Shown one piece after another: positions 9,539-19,630 of a DNA stretch of 64,000 nucleotides; position 1 is the first letter of the stretch; every line of letters starts with the position of its first letter. The position numbers were made by a program, and so were the translations under genes. The notes under the pieces were generated by a model. That model made no database searches. It was not told the DNA's origin and saw only the letters and a program-made list of their open reading frames with translations. The stretch is from Flavobacterium pectinovorum (GTDB taxonomy: Bacteria > Bacteroidota > Bacteroidia > Flavobacteriales > Flavobacteriaceae): positions 124,001-188,000 of the forward strand of contig NZ_RCZH01000008.1 in NCBI RefSeq assembly GCF_006438875.1, read 5' to 3'.

Positions 9539-12409
9539 ATGAAATTGATAAAATCATATTTTTATATTACTTTTTTTACATTATTCACAATCTCCATTTT
9601 TGGGCAAGTAAAAAACATTGGACTCCCTGATGTAAGAAATTACAAGCGAAACGAATACAAAGGCGGTACTCAAAACTGGAATATTGGGCAGGATAAAAAC
9701 GGAAATCTATATTTTGCCAACAATAATGGTCTTTTACAATTTGACGGATCATCCTGGCGAAAATATCCATTGCCGAATCTAACTTCTGTGAGATGTTTAA
9801 AGATTGATGATTCAGGTAAAATCTTCGTTGGAGGATACAATGAGTTTGGATATTTCCAGCCTGATACTAAAGGCAGACTTAAATACACCTCATTAGCAAA
9901 ACAGGTAGATAAGAGTAAAATCAAAATAATAGACTTTATCTGGAAAATACATTCTTTTAATAATCAGACCATTTTTCAGTCTTTTGCCAGGATATATATA
10001 TTCAAAAATGGAAAATTATCCATACTACAAGCTCCCAAACGTTTTCAGTTTTCATTTGTAGTCGATAACAAACTTTATTTACAAGATGTTGAGAAAGGAA
10101 TACTAGAATACAAAGACGGAAAGCTATATGCATTAGCCAATACAACAAGTTTAAACAATACAGAGATATGGGGAATGTATTCGTTAGCAAAAAACAAAAT
10201 CTTAATTATAACATTAGAAAAAGGTTTATTTGTTTATGAAAACAACAAAGTAATACCTTGGGATACCGAAGCTAACAATTTTGTTAAGAAAAATAACTCC
10301 TTAGGAGGCGTAACAATAAACAACAGCTCTATTGTATTGAACTCGGTTTTAGATGGTATAATAATATGTGATTATAATGGGAAGATAATCCAGCACATCA
10401 ACAGAAAAAAAGGATTACAGAACAATACTGTTTTAACCTCTTTTATAGACAATAAAAACAATCTTTGGCTAGGCCTCGATAATGGTATTGCTTTTGTCAA
10501 CGAGAGTTCGCCGTTTACTTATTTTGGATTTAGTTATGATATTAGTACCGTATATGCATCAGTAATTCATGATGGAAATTTGTATGTTGCCACAAATCAA
10601 GGTGTTTTTTATCACGCCTGGAACAATAGTTTTAAAGAAGATGTTTTCAAACTTGTCGAAGGAACTACCGCACAATCATGGAATGTTCAGGTTGTAGAAA
10701 ACGAGCTTATTTGCTCAAACAACAGAGGTGCTCTGGTTATAGAGGGCGGAAAAGTAACACATATAATAGATCCTAAAGGTTACTTTGGTTTTAAGAAAAT
10801 ACCAAATCATCCCGGCTTTTATATTGGATCAAATTATGATGGATTTGCTATATTTCAAAAAACACCAAATGGATTAGTTTATAAAAACCAAATTTTAGGA
10901 TTCGACAAATCATCTAATAGTTTCGAACTTGATGAATCGTATTTATGGCTTAAAAAAGATGAGTCTATCTACAGAATGTCACTTAGTAATGATTTAACAA
11001 GGTTTTCTTCTATCAAAAAAATCAATCAATTAACGCCTAAGTTTAAAAATATTGGAAGCCTACAAAAAATAGATGATCGAATCTACTTTCAAACCAACAA
11101 TCATTTTTATAAATATTCAAAAGAGCAGGATATATTCTTCGAAGATAAAAATCTAACTAAGTTATTCCGAAACATACCTGTAATCAATGCACTAAGCGAA
11201 GATTCACAATCTAATTTATGGTATGCATTTAATGAATCTTTGGGGGTTTTAATGAAACAAAACAATAAGTATAAAAATATTGTTGCGCCATTTTCAAATC
11301 TGACAGGTAATTTGGTAAGTAATTATTTATCTGTAAATACAATTGATTCAAAAAACATATTTATTGGATTAACAGATGGACTGGCGCATTATGACTCGCA
11401 ATTTCTGAATAACTTCGTTAAGAAACCAAAAGCCTTTATTCGTAGTTTTTCATTTCCCGGCGATACTATTATTCTAGGAAATAATCAGAATAAAACGGAG
11501 AACATTCGTATTCCATATTCTTCAAATCATGTTCGATTTACATTTTCGTCTCCAACATATGAGAATCTTGAAAATGTTGAGTTCTCCTATCAATTAGAGC
11601 CTTTTGATGACAAATGGAGCAATTGGTCTACTATATCTCTTAAAGAATACACGAATCTTCGCGAAGGCGAGTATACAATGAATGTAAAGGTTAGAAACAG
11701 TTATGGAGTGCAATCTTTACCTGCAAAACTTTCTTTCACCATTTCTCCGCCTTGGTACAGACATTTCTTAGCTTTCATGTTTTATTTTATACTAATACTT
11801 GTGGGAATCTATTTGATATCTACACGTATAAAAATGAAGATCAGAAAGAATAAATATTATGAAACTATAGAACAACGAAGACTTTATCTGGAGAAAGAAT
11901 CAAAAATCAGACAGGAGCAATATGATCTTGAAAAAGAAATTGAAAAATTAAAAAATGACAAGCTTCAGATAAAAATCCTGGCAAAGGATAAGGAACTAGT
12001 AAACAATTCTTTGCAAGTTGTGAAGAAAAATAAAATCTTAAATGGAATTATACACAAACTAAAAGAAATTGACGTCGAAGCACTTGATGATTCAACAAAA
12101 TTTCAAGTTAGCAAACTAAATAAAAGCATTGTCAAAGAAGTTAACACAGACAAAAGCTGGAAAGACCTCGAAAAACACATTAAAAACGTTCATTTTGAAT
12201 TCTTAAAGCGACTAAAAGAAAAATATCCTACCATTTCACCTCGAGAACTCGATTTATCTACCTATTTGTTAATGAATATGTCAACGAAAGAAATAGCCGA
12301 AATCATGAATATTTCAACTGGAGGAGTTGAGTTAGCACGATACAGATTAAGAAAAAAACTTGGTTTAAATAAAAAAGAAAACCTTATTGGATTTTTAATG
12401 AGCATCTAA
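9539..12409 (+). CDS. PUL regulator: beta-propeller sensor with Y_Y_Y domain and LuxR-type HTH
   Basis: A 956-residue one-protein transducer. After a signal peptide (ending near IFGQ) come two-component-regulator-propeller repeats filling most of residues 25-640 (for example NLWLGLDNGIAFV). A Y_Y_Y (triple tyrosine) domain lies near 660-735, one transmembrane helix near 740-762, a coiled coil about 775-850, and a C-terminal LuxR/GerE-type helix-turn-helix about 899-950 (ISPRELDLSTYLLMNMSTKEIAEIM). It lacks the histidine kinase and receiver domains of classical hybrid two-component systems, so the cytoplasmic HTH is fused directly to the periplasmic sensor. Divergent placement next to susC indicates it senses a glycan fragment and activates the PUL; that link is inference. 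Confidence 0.88.
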   Translation: MKLIKSYFYITFFTLFTISIFGQVKNIGLPDVRNYKRNEYKGGTQNWNIGQDKNGNLYFANNNGLLQFDGSSWRKYPLPNLTSVRCLKIDDSGKIFVGGYNEFGYFQPDTKGRLKYTSLAKQVDKSKIKIIDFIWKIHSFNNQTIFQSFARIYIFKNGKLSILQAPKRFQFSFVVDNKLYLQDVEKGILEYKDGKLYALANTTSLNNTEIWGMYSLAKNKILIITLEKGLFVYENNKVIPWDTEANNFVKKNNSLGGVTINNSSIVLNSVLDGIIICDYNGKIIQHINRKKGLQNNTVLTSFIDNKNNLWLGLDNGIAFVNESSPFTYFGFSYDISTVYASVIHDGNLYVATNQGVFYHAWNNSFKEDVFKLVEGTTAQSWNVQVVENELICSNNRGALVIEGGKVTHIIDPKGYFGFKKIPNHPGFYIGSNYDGFAIFQKTPNGLVYKNQILGFDKSSNSFELDESYLWLKKDESIYRMSLSNDLTRFSSIKKINQLTPKFKNIGSLQKIDDRIYFQTNNHFYKYSKEQDIFFEDKNLTKLFRNIPVINALSEDSQSNLWYAFNESLGVLMKQNNKYKNIVAPFSNLTGNLVSNYLSVNTIDSKNIFIGLTDGLAHYDSQFLNNFVKKPKAFIRSFSFPGDTIILGNNQNKTENIRIPYSSNHVRFTFSSPTYENLENVEFSYQLEPFDDKWSNWSTISLKEYTNLREGEYTMNVKVRNSYGVQSLPAKLSFTISPPWYRHFLAFMFYFILILVGIYLISTRIKMKIRKNKYYETIEQRRLYLEKESKIRQEQYDLEKEIEKLKNDKLQIKILAKDKELVNNSLQVVKKNKILNGIIHKLKEIDVEALDDSTKFQVSKLNKSIVKEVNTDKSWKDLEKHIKNVHFEFLKRLKEKYPTISPRELDLSTYLLMNMSTKEIAEIMNISTGGVELARYRLRKKLGLNKKENLIGFLMSI

Positions 12410-12414
12410 TAAAG

Positions 12415-12450
12415 AAAAAGCCTTCCGATAAATGAATCGGAAGGCTTTTT
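12415..12450. terminator. bidirectional terminator between the PUL regulator and murF
   Basis: A perfect 15-base stem (AAAAAG plus CCTTCCGAT, loop AAATGA, ATCGGAAGG plus CTTTTT) lies between the two convergent genes, with A/T runs on both sides, so it can serve both directions. Confidence 0.92.
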
Positions 12451-12454
12451 ACTT

Positions 12455-13738
12455 TTAAATATATTCTAATGTTCGTTCCAGCGCCATGCCACGCGAACCT
12501 TTTATTAAAATTGTGTTCTCTTTAAAATGAATCGTTTTGAGATATTCTGCAAAAGCATCAAAAGATTCAAAAAAGTAAATATTACTATTCGAAATTCTAT
12601 TTTCGTAAAAATATTTTCCAATCAAATAACAAACAGAATTGTTCTGGTTTGCCAAGGAATCAACTATAATTTTATGCTCTTCATGACTTTCGTTTCCAAG
12701 CTCAAACATATCTCCTAAGATCATTACTTTGTTCTGATTTTCTAATTGTAGAAAATTAGTAATTGCCACAGCCATACTACTTGGATTAGCATTATAAGCA
12801 TCCAGAATAATTTGATTTGATTCCTTTTTTAATAGTTGCGACCTGTTATTTTCAGGAATATAGTTTTTGATAGCTTGTTTTACGTCACTCTCATCAACTT
12901 TAAAATACTTTCCTATCGCAACAGCAGCATTGATATTATTAGCATTGTAAAGTCCAATTAAATGTGATTCTACGATAAAACTGTAATAATCGACAACAAC
13001 AAATGGATTTGCCTGAATACTTTTGATATTAAGATTTGACTGATCTTGATTTAGTCCAAAAGTAAACGTCTCTATCCCTTTAGATTTCTCAACCTGAATT
13101 GGATCTTCAAGATTAACAAAAGCTAATTTGTTATTTTTTAAGAGATAGTGATACATTTCACTCTTGCCTTCAATAACTCCTTCAACGCCGCCAAAACCTT
13201 CTAAATGTGCTTTTCCAAAATTGGTTATATAACCATAATCCGGTTGAGCAATTTCACATAAAAATTCGATTTCTTTTTTGTGATTTGCACCCATCTCAAC
13301 AATTCCAATTTCAGTTTCTTTCGAAAAAGACAATAAAGTCAACGGAACTCCAATATGGTTATTTAAATTCCCAACAGTAGCTTTAGTCTTGAATTTCTTA
13401 GAAAGAACTACATTGATAAGTTCTTTTGTAGTCGTTTTTCCGTTACTTCCGGTGAGTGCAACAATAGGCAATTTCAAATAAGAGCGATGAAATTTTGCCA
13501 ATTCCTGCAATGTTTCCAAACTGTTCTCCACCAAAATCGTTCTCTCGTCTATAGCATAAGCTGCATTGTCAATAATAACATACAAAGCTCCCAATTCGAG
13601 TGCTTTTGCTGCAAAAGTATTAGCATCAAAGTTCTCGCCTTTAATAGCAAAAAACATAGAACCTTTTTCAATTTTTCTTGTATCAATTGAAACGGAACTA
13701 CTTTGTAAAAACAAGTTATGAATGTCCTGAATATTCAT
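12455..13738 (-). CDS. murF: UDP-N-acetylmuramoyl-tripeptide--D-alanyl-D-alanine ligase
   Basis: Cytoplasmic ATP-dependent ligase that adds D-Ala-D-Ala to UDP-MurNAc-tripeptide, the last soluble step of peptidoglycan precursor synthesis. The N-terminal substrate-binding domain is followed by the Mur ligase P-loop TGSNGKTT (residues 96-103), the VEMGANHKKEI block of the central domain and a C-terminal domain with the LDAYNANPSSM motif typical of MurF. 427 residues is normal for the family. It is encoded directly downstream of gldJ on the same strand, but a hairpin lies between them, so read-through may be only partial. Confidence 0.96.
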   Translation of the reverse strand: MNIQDIHNLFLQSSSVSIDTRKIEKGSMFFAIKGENFDANTFAAKALELGALYVIIDNAAYAIDERTILVENSLETLQELAKFHRSYLKLPIVALTGSNGKTTTKELINVVLSKKFKTKATVGNLNNHIGVPLTLLSFSKETEIGIVEMGANHKKEIEFLCEIAQPDYGYITNFGKAHLEGFGGVEGVIEGKSEMYHYLLKNNKLAFVNLEDPIQVEKSKGIETFTFGLNQDQSNLNIKSIQANPFVVVDYYSFIVESHLIGLYNANNINAAVAIGKYFKVDESDVKQAIKNYIPENNRSQLLKKESNQIILDAYNANPSSMAVAITNFLQLENQNKVMILGDMFELGNESHEEHKIIVDSLANQNNSVCYLIGKYFYENRISNSNIYFFESFDAFAEYLKTIHFKENTILIKGSRGMALERTLEYI

Positions 13739-13781
13739 TTATATTTATTTTATTGATCGTAAAAGTAGAAAAAAAACAATA

Positions 13782-13836
13782 AAAAAATTCCAAATCCCAG
13801 ACTGAAATAATCAGCTTTTGGAATTTGGAATTTTTT
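13782..13836 (-). terminator. probable terminator after gldJ
   Basis: A 14-base stem (13782-13795 with 13823-13836, core AATTCCAAAT/ATTTGGAATT) encloses a 27-base loop just after the gldJ stop. The A/T-rich flanks supply a U-tract on the minus strand. Confidence 0.6.
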
Positions 13837-13853
13837 ATTAAAATTTCTAAAAC

Positions 13854-15548
13854 CTAGTTTCTAGGTGATTTTCTTTTTTCAGATTTTGCACCTACTCTAG
13901 ACATTGCACATCTAAATCCGATGTAATCAGTTGCCATATCCTGAGGGAAATATCTTCTTTGAGCCGGATCTAACCAATAAGCTCTATCTCTCCAAGAACC
14001 ACCTTTGTAAACTCTTACGTTATCATCGATTAACGTTGTACGTTTACTTGAGCTATCGTATTTTCTAGTCATTTGACCTAAACTATCAGTAGTGATATTA
14101 TGCTTAGGAGAATTGTACATTGCCTGATCCGCTTTTGGTCCTGACTCAGAATCTCCAAAGTCAAAATATCTTGAAGATTGTTTGTCACCATCTCTGTAAT
14201 TGATGTTGTCACTTGTACTGAAGTTCGTTCTTAAGTAAGTTTCATTTTCATCAACTGGAACCTGAGCAATTTCTCCCGGTAAGTTTGTTGCAACTTTTTT
14301 ACCGTTACTTAATGTTTTGTATTGAATATTATCTTTAGTGATAATTTCAATTTTACCATCTTTACCAATTTTGTTTTTAGCATATTGATTTCCTCTAAAG
14401 TAGTTAAAATCATTCGCTTCATTATCGATAATAGGTCTGTAAACATCGGCAACCCATTCGGCTACGTTTCCAGCCATATCGTATAATCCAAAATCGTTGG
14501 CAGCATAGCTTTTTACAGCATTTGTAATATCTGCACCATCATCTGACCAACCGGCAATTCCACCGTAATCACCGTTTCCTTGTTTAAAGTTAGCCAATTG
14601 ATCTCCTTTATTTTTACGTTTAGATGAACGTGTATAATCTCCGGACCAAGGATATTTCTTTTGTCCTTTATATATATTGTATTCTCTTTGTCCAACATCT
14701 GCAGCAGCTGCGTACTCCCATTCTGCTTCAGTAGGAAGTCTGTATTCTGGCAAGATAACTCCGGAAGAACGTTGTGCATACACATTTTTCTCTTCAGGAA
14801 CTACACCATCTTTTCCAGCTTTTGGTTTTCTGCCACCTGGATTTTTCTTCAATACGATTTCTTCGCTACCGCCACGTGCAGTGCTAGGAGACATTAAATA
14901 AGCCTCAGTATTAAATGCATTATCTCCGGTAACATCATTTGTTTTAGCACCTTTTTGAAGGTATCCGTTTTTTTCCAAAACAGCTTCGTTCACACGGTCT
15001 GTTCTCCATTTAGCAAATTCAACCGCTTGAATCCAGTTTACACCTACTACAGGATAATTAGCATAAGAAGGATGTCTTAGGTAATTATTAGTCATCGTTT
15101 CGTTATATCCTAAACGATTTCTCCACACCAATGTATCTGGCGATGCTCCTTCGTAAATGTTTTTGTAATTTTCTTCTGTTGGAGGGAAAACTTTCTTTAA
15201 CCACTCCAGGTATTCTAAGTACATACCATTCGTAACTTCAGTTTCATCCATATAAAATGATTGAACGTGTTGTTGAGTCGGTGTGTTATTCCAATCATGC
15301 ATAACATCATCCTGTACTTTACCCATAGTAAACGTACCTCCTTCAACAAAAACTAAACCAGGACCAGCCTGTTGTTTTTTTCCTGCATTTCTAGCAGCCG
15401 TTCCATTCTGACTATCTACATCCCAACCTGTTGCTCTTGAAGCGTGACTGTTGGAACTCGATTTTTTGCTACAACTAGCCGTGCCTAACATCAATACCAT
15501 TGACATCATTAATTGCAGGGCTACAATTTTGTTTACTTTCATACTCAT
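13854..15548 (-). CDS. gldJ: gliding motility lipoprotein GldJ
   Basis: Lipoprotein of the gliding machinery, 564 residues, with a formylglycine-generating-enzyme (SUMF1-like) fold. The signal peptide ends LGTASCSKK. The FGE-like domain starts at FVEGGTFTMG and ends with YKGGSWRDRAYWLDPAQRR and GFRCAMS. In F. johnsoniae GldJ forms helical tracks beneath the outer membrane, and loss of it abolishes gliding and T9SS function through loss of GldK. Two in-frame ATGs (15548 and 15542) are both possible starts. It is divergent from porU, the same order as in F. johnsoniae. A -7-like TATTTTTG on the minus strand lies at 15665-15672, about 115 bases upstream. Confidence 0.96.
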   Translation of the reverse strand: MSMKVNKIVALQLMMSMVLMLGTASCSKKSSSNSHASRATGWDVDSQNGTAARNAGKKQQAGPGLVFVEGGTFTMGKVQDDVMHDWNNTPTQQHVQSFYMDETEVTNGMYLEYLEWLKKVFPPTEENYKNIYEGASPDTLVWRNRLGYNETMTNNYLRHPSYANYPVVGVNWIQAVEFAKWRTDRVNEAVLEKNGYLQKGAKTNDVTGDNAFNTEAYLMSPSTARGGSEEIVLKKNPGGRKPKAGKDGVVPEEKNVYAQRSSGVILPEYRLPTEAEWEYAAAADVGQREYNIYKGQKKYPWSGDYTRSSKRKNKGDQLANFKQGNGDYGGIAGWSDDGADITNAVKSYAANDFGLYDMAGNVAEWVADVYRPIIDNEANDFNYFRGNQYAKNKIGKDGKIEIITKDNIQYKTLSNGKKVATNLPGEIAQVPVDENETYLRTNFSTSDNINYRDGDKQSSRYFDFGDSESGPKADQAMYNSPKHNITTDSLGQMTRKYDSSSKRTTLIDDNVRVYKGGSWRDRAYWLDPAQRRYFPQDMATDYIGFRCAMSRVGAKSEKRKSPRN

Positions 15549-15755
15549 TCTTAGGTGATAAATTTAGGTGCTGCAATATAATAATTAACATTTAATTAGC
15601 AACATCCGTTCTAATAATTTTATTTAGCTGTTTTTTACCAGAAAATAACCTATAGTTACGAACGCAAAAATATACTTTTTATTATTTACTATAACATGAA
15701 ATACTATATTTTTACTTACTAAAATAATTTTAAATTAATCCCGATTTTCCAGCTG

Positions 15756-18700
15756 ATGAAACAAGCCTTAATCTTATACTTCTTTTTAATTCCACTTATC
15801 TCATTTTCCCAGATAAATGGCAGCTTCACATTAGATTGGCAAAACAAAAAAGAGATGAGTTTTGGAGATTCAAAAGCAACTATTCCTTCCTTTTCAGGAA
15901 GTAGTTTTCGCTATGACACTACAAAAAAAACCATAACATTATTACTTAACCTGAACCAAACAGGAGCTTCAGCAGCTAATTCTGTGCAAATAACAAATAT
16001 TATTTACGAATCAATGTCAATTGCAGACCTGGGAGATTTAACAAAGGAAAACATACCTGCAAAACCAAATGAAACATTAAAAACAACTACTTCAAGAGAT
16101 CAAAAACAATCTTTTCTATTTCTTTATCCTATTATAAGGGACGGAAACACTTACAAACGAATCAAATCATTCTCTTATTCTTCAAGCAATACAACATCAA
16201 AGAGAGCCAATACATCTTCTTTTCAAAAAGCTGCTTCAATCTACAATTCCGTTTTAGCAAGCGGAGATTGGTATCGTTTCTATGTTGAAAAATCAGGCGT
16301 TTACAAAATCTCAAAGTCTTTTTTGCAAAGTTTAGGATTTGACCCAGGCAAAGTAGATCCAAGAAGAATCAAAATTTACGGAAACGGAGGAAGAATGCTT
16401 CCTTTGGCCAATAGCGCTTATTATCCGGAAGACTTAATTGAAAATGCGATTCAGATATCCGGAGAAGGTGACGGAACATTCAACAATGAAGATTATATTC
16501 TATTTTATGCCGAAGGAGTCAACAATTGGAGTTCTGAAAGCCAAACTAACCTTAATCTATACGCTACAAAATCTTACTATTATATAACAGCTAACGGAGG
16601 TGACGGAAAACGAATTTCGTCACTAAATCAGCCTACAACAGGCAGCACTCTTGAACTAAACACGTTTGATGACTATCAATACCACGAAATCGATCAAACA
16701 AACATTGTCCATTTAGGGCGCAGATGGCTGGGAGAATCATTCGATATCAATCAGGAACAGGAATTTGAATTTAACTTTCAAAATCTCGAAACTTCTGTTC
16801 CTGTAAAAATACAGCTTAATGCAGCAGCAGCAGCCTACACTCCTACTTCGTTTGCGGTTTCTGCTAACGGACAAAATATTGGCACTTTAAACTTTAAAGC
16901 CTTAACTGCTAGTTCTGCTACAAAATATGATACTTTGGTTTCTCCTTTTAAAAGCACTTTTACTGGAACTGATAACATAAAAATCAAACTTGCTTATAAC
17001 AATAATGGTGTTCCCGGATCTAAAGGATATCTGGATTACATCAATTTAATTGCCAAAAGAAAACTAATAGGTACTGGAAAACAATTTAAATTCCAATACG
17101 ATTTGGCCGGCTCGACTCCGGGAGTTGTAAATTACACTATTGGAGGCGCTCAGGGAATTTCTCAAATTTGGGACATTACAGACCTATATAATGTATCAAA
17201 AATTGAAAATCCAAATCAGACCACTTTTAGCTTTAAAGCAAATTTGGGTGAAATTAGAAAATACATCGCCATTGATGCTGCCGATTATTTTACACCTTTA
17301 AAAGAAAGCCAGTCTAAAATCGCCAATCAAAACTTAAAAGGAACCTTATTTAAAAATATCCCGAATAATTTTCAGGATATCGATTATGTAATTATTGCTC
17401 CAAAGTTTTTAGTTTCTCAAGCAGAAAAACTAGCTAGTTTTCATCGGACTTATTCCAATTTAAATGTAAAAGTAATTGCACTAGAAAATATTTATCAGGA
17501 ATTCTCATCCGGAAAACAGGATATCGCAGCCATTCGAAATTGCATCAGATATATCTATGAAAATGCCACTTCAGCCGAAAAAAAGATAAAATTTTTAAAT
17601 TTATTCGGGGATGCTTCATTTGATTATAAAGACAGAATTCCAAACAACAATAATATTGTACCTATATATCATGCTTTATGCAGCAATACTGTTGGAGAAG
17701 AATCATATGCGTCAGATGATTTTTATGCGCGTATGGATCCTGACGAAGGAAATGATAATTCTTTTTTTGGTGGAATTGACATTGCAGTTGGAAGAATGTT
17801 AGTTTCTGATAATGCTCAGGCATCAGAAATGGTTAATAAAGTTGTGGAATATCATGATGCAAAATCCTATGGAAACTGGAGAAACAATCTCGTATTATTA
17901 AGTGATGATTCTGACCAGAATTCAGATTCGTCTTTACAAGCCCGTCAAAACGCATTAGCAGATCGTATTGCAACTGAAAAGCCGTTTTTTAATGTTGGCA
18001 AAATTCTTTTAGACTCTTATACACAAGAAGCGTCTGCAGGAGGATCGAGATATCCGAAAGCAAGATCAGATTTTTTTAATGCTTTTGAAAAAGGTGCGTT
18101 AGTTTTTAATTATCTGGGACATGGTGGAGAGGATGGTTTAGCAAGCGAAAGAATTTGGGAAAAATCAGATGGTGAAAATTTAAACAATCAATATAAATAC
18201 CCGCTGTTTATCACCATTACATGTGAATTTTCAAGATTTGACGATCCAACAAGACCAACGGCAGGAGAATACGTCTATTGGAATCCAAAAGGCGGAGCGA
18301 TTTCTTTGCTGACAACGATTCGCGAAATCGGACAACCTACTGCCGAAAACTTTAATGATATCCTGAATAAAAATTTATTTTCATTTGGTTCAAATCAATA
18401 CGCTGCCATTTCAGAAGTACTTAGAAATTCCAAAAACGAAAGTCCAAGCTCTGCAAGCAATGTTATTTTTTATATTGGAGATCCGGCTTTAATGTTAGCA
18501 ATCGCAAAACCGAAAATAAATTTAACAAAAGTAAATGATGTTGTGATTTCTCAAACGATTCCAGACTTTAAATCTTTGGCGAAAATTAAAATCACAGGAG
18601 AAATTACAGATGAAAACAATGTACTTCTAAGCAATTATAACGGAGAATTAGCAACTGCAATTTTCGATAAATCAATCACAACTTCTACCTTAAATAATGA

Positions 18701-19592
18701 TGGATATAGCCCTGCAATGTCATTCAAAACTCTCGGAGAAACTATCTTTAGAGGAAATGCTTCAGTAACAAATGGTCAATTTGAATTTAGTTTTGTTGTG
18801 CCAAGAGACATTCGAATTCCGGTAGATAATGGAAGAATTAGTTTTTATTCGAAGAAAAACGGAGCATTAGAAAACCAATCGGGCTATAATACTAGTATTA
18901 AAATAGGAGGAATAAATGAAAATGCACCTCAGGACAATATTAGTCCAAAAGTTAAGTTATATATGAACGATGAAACTTTTGTATCAGGTGGAATCACAAA
19001 CCAATCACCTTTTTTATTAGCGTTTCTTGAAGATGAAAACGGAATAAATACAGCAAGCGGAATTGGTCATGATATTATAGCAATTTTAGATGGAGACGTA
19101 AGTAATCCGTACATTTTGAACGATTATTATCAGACAAAATTAGACGATTACACCAATGGAAATTTACGCTTTCCGTTAAGAAATATAGCTCCCGGATTAC
19201 ACACGATAAGCTTTACCGCATGGGATGTTTATAATAATCCGGTAACGAGCGAAATACAATTTACAGTAGTTGGAGATGATTCACTAACATTAACACACGT
19301 TCTTAATTATCCAAATCCATTTTCGACTTACACTCAATTCTGGTTCACGCACAACAGACCTTACGAACCATTGGAAGCACAGGTTCAAGTCATGACTATC
19401 ACAGGAAAAGTAGTGTGGACAAAAAATCAAATCATCAATACAGAAGGCTTCTTATCAAGAGAAATAACGTGGGACGGAAGAGATGATTTTGGAGATCGAA
19501 TAGGAAAAGGAGTTTATATTTATAAACTTACAGTTAAATCTAATTTAACAAATAAAAAAGCAGAAAAATACGAAAAGCTTGTCATTCTATAA
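15756..19592 (+). CDS. porU: type IX secretion system sortase PorU
   Basis: C25 (gingipain-like) cysteine protease that removes C-terminal signals from T9SS cargo and attaches cargo to the cell surface, acting on the outer face of the outer membrane. At 1278 residues it has a signal peptide (ending LISFSQ), a long N-terminal region, and the peptidase domain with catalytic His789 in NYLGHGGEDG and Cys823 in ITCEFSRF. The C-terminal domain (LNYPNPFS ... GKGVYIYKLTVKS) resembles the T9SS C-terminal/FlgD-like Ig fold, which mature PorU is thought to retain. porV, its membrane partner, follows after 38 bases and the two are likely cotranscribed. Confidence 0.95.
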   Translation: MKQALILYFFLIPLISFSQINGSFTLDWQNKKEMSFGDSKATIPSFSGSSFRYDTTKKTITLLLNLNQTGASAANSVQITNIIYESMSIADLGDLTKENIPAKPNETLKTTTSRDQKQSFLFLYPIIRDGNTYKRIKSFSYSSSNTTSKRANTSSFQKAASIYNSVLASGDWYRFYVEKSGVYKISKSFLQSLGFDPGKVDPRRIKIYGNGGRMLPLANSAYYPEDLIENAIQISGEGDGTFNNEDYILFYAEGVNNWSSESQTNLNLYATKSYYYITANGGDGKRISSLNQPTTGSTLELNTFDDYQYHEIDQTNIVHLGRRWLGESFDINQEQEFEFNFQNLETSVPVKIQLNAAAAAYTPTSFAVSANGQNIGTLNFKALTASSATKYDTLVSPFKSTFTGTDNIKIKLAYNNNGVPGSKGYLDYINLIAKRKLIGTGKQFKFQYDLAGSTPGVVNYTIGGAQGISQIWDITDLYNVSKIENPNQTTFSFKANLGEIRKYIAIDAADYFTPLKESQSKIANQNLKGTLFKNIPNNFQDIDYVIIAPKFLVSQAEKLASFHRTYSNLNVKVIALENIYQEFSSGKQDIAAIRNCIRYIYENATSAEKKIKFLNLFGDASFDYKDRIPNNNNIVPIYHALCSNTVGEESYASDDFYARMDPDEGNDNSFFGGIDIAVGRMLVSDNAQASEMVNKVVEYHDAKSYGNWRNNLVLLSDDSDQNSDSSLQARQNALADRIATEKPFFNVGKILLDSYTQEASAGGSRYPKARSDFFNAFEKGALVFNYLGHGGEDGLASERIWEKSDGENLNNQYKYPLFITITCEFSRFDDPTRPTAGEYVYWNPKGGAISLLTTIREIGQPTAENFNDILNKNLFSFGSNQYAAISEVLRNSKNESPSSASNVIFYIGDPALMLAIAKPKINLTKVNDVVISQTIPDFKSLAKIKITGEITDENNVLLSNYNGELATAIFDKSITTSTLNNDGYSPAMSFKTLGETIFRGNASVTNGQFEFSFVVPRDIRIPVDNGRISFYSKKNGALENQSGYNTSIKIGGINENAPQDNISPKVKLYMNDETFVSGGITNQSPFLLAFLEDENGINTASGIGHDIIAILDGDVSNPYILNDYYQTKLDDYTNGNLRFPLRNIAPGLHTISFTAWDVYNNPVTSEIQFTVVGDDSLTLTHVLNYPNPFSTYTQFWFTHNRPYEPLEAQVQVMTITGKVVWTKNQIINTEGFLSREITWDGRDDFGDRIGKGVYIYKLTVKSNLTNKKAEKYEKLVIL

Positions 19593-19630
19593 TAATATAT
19601 ATATTTGCAATAAAACTACATTAATCCCAA

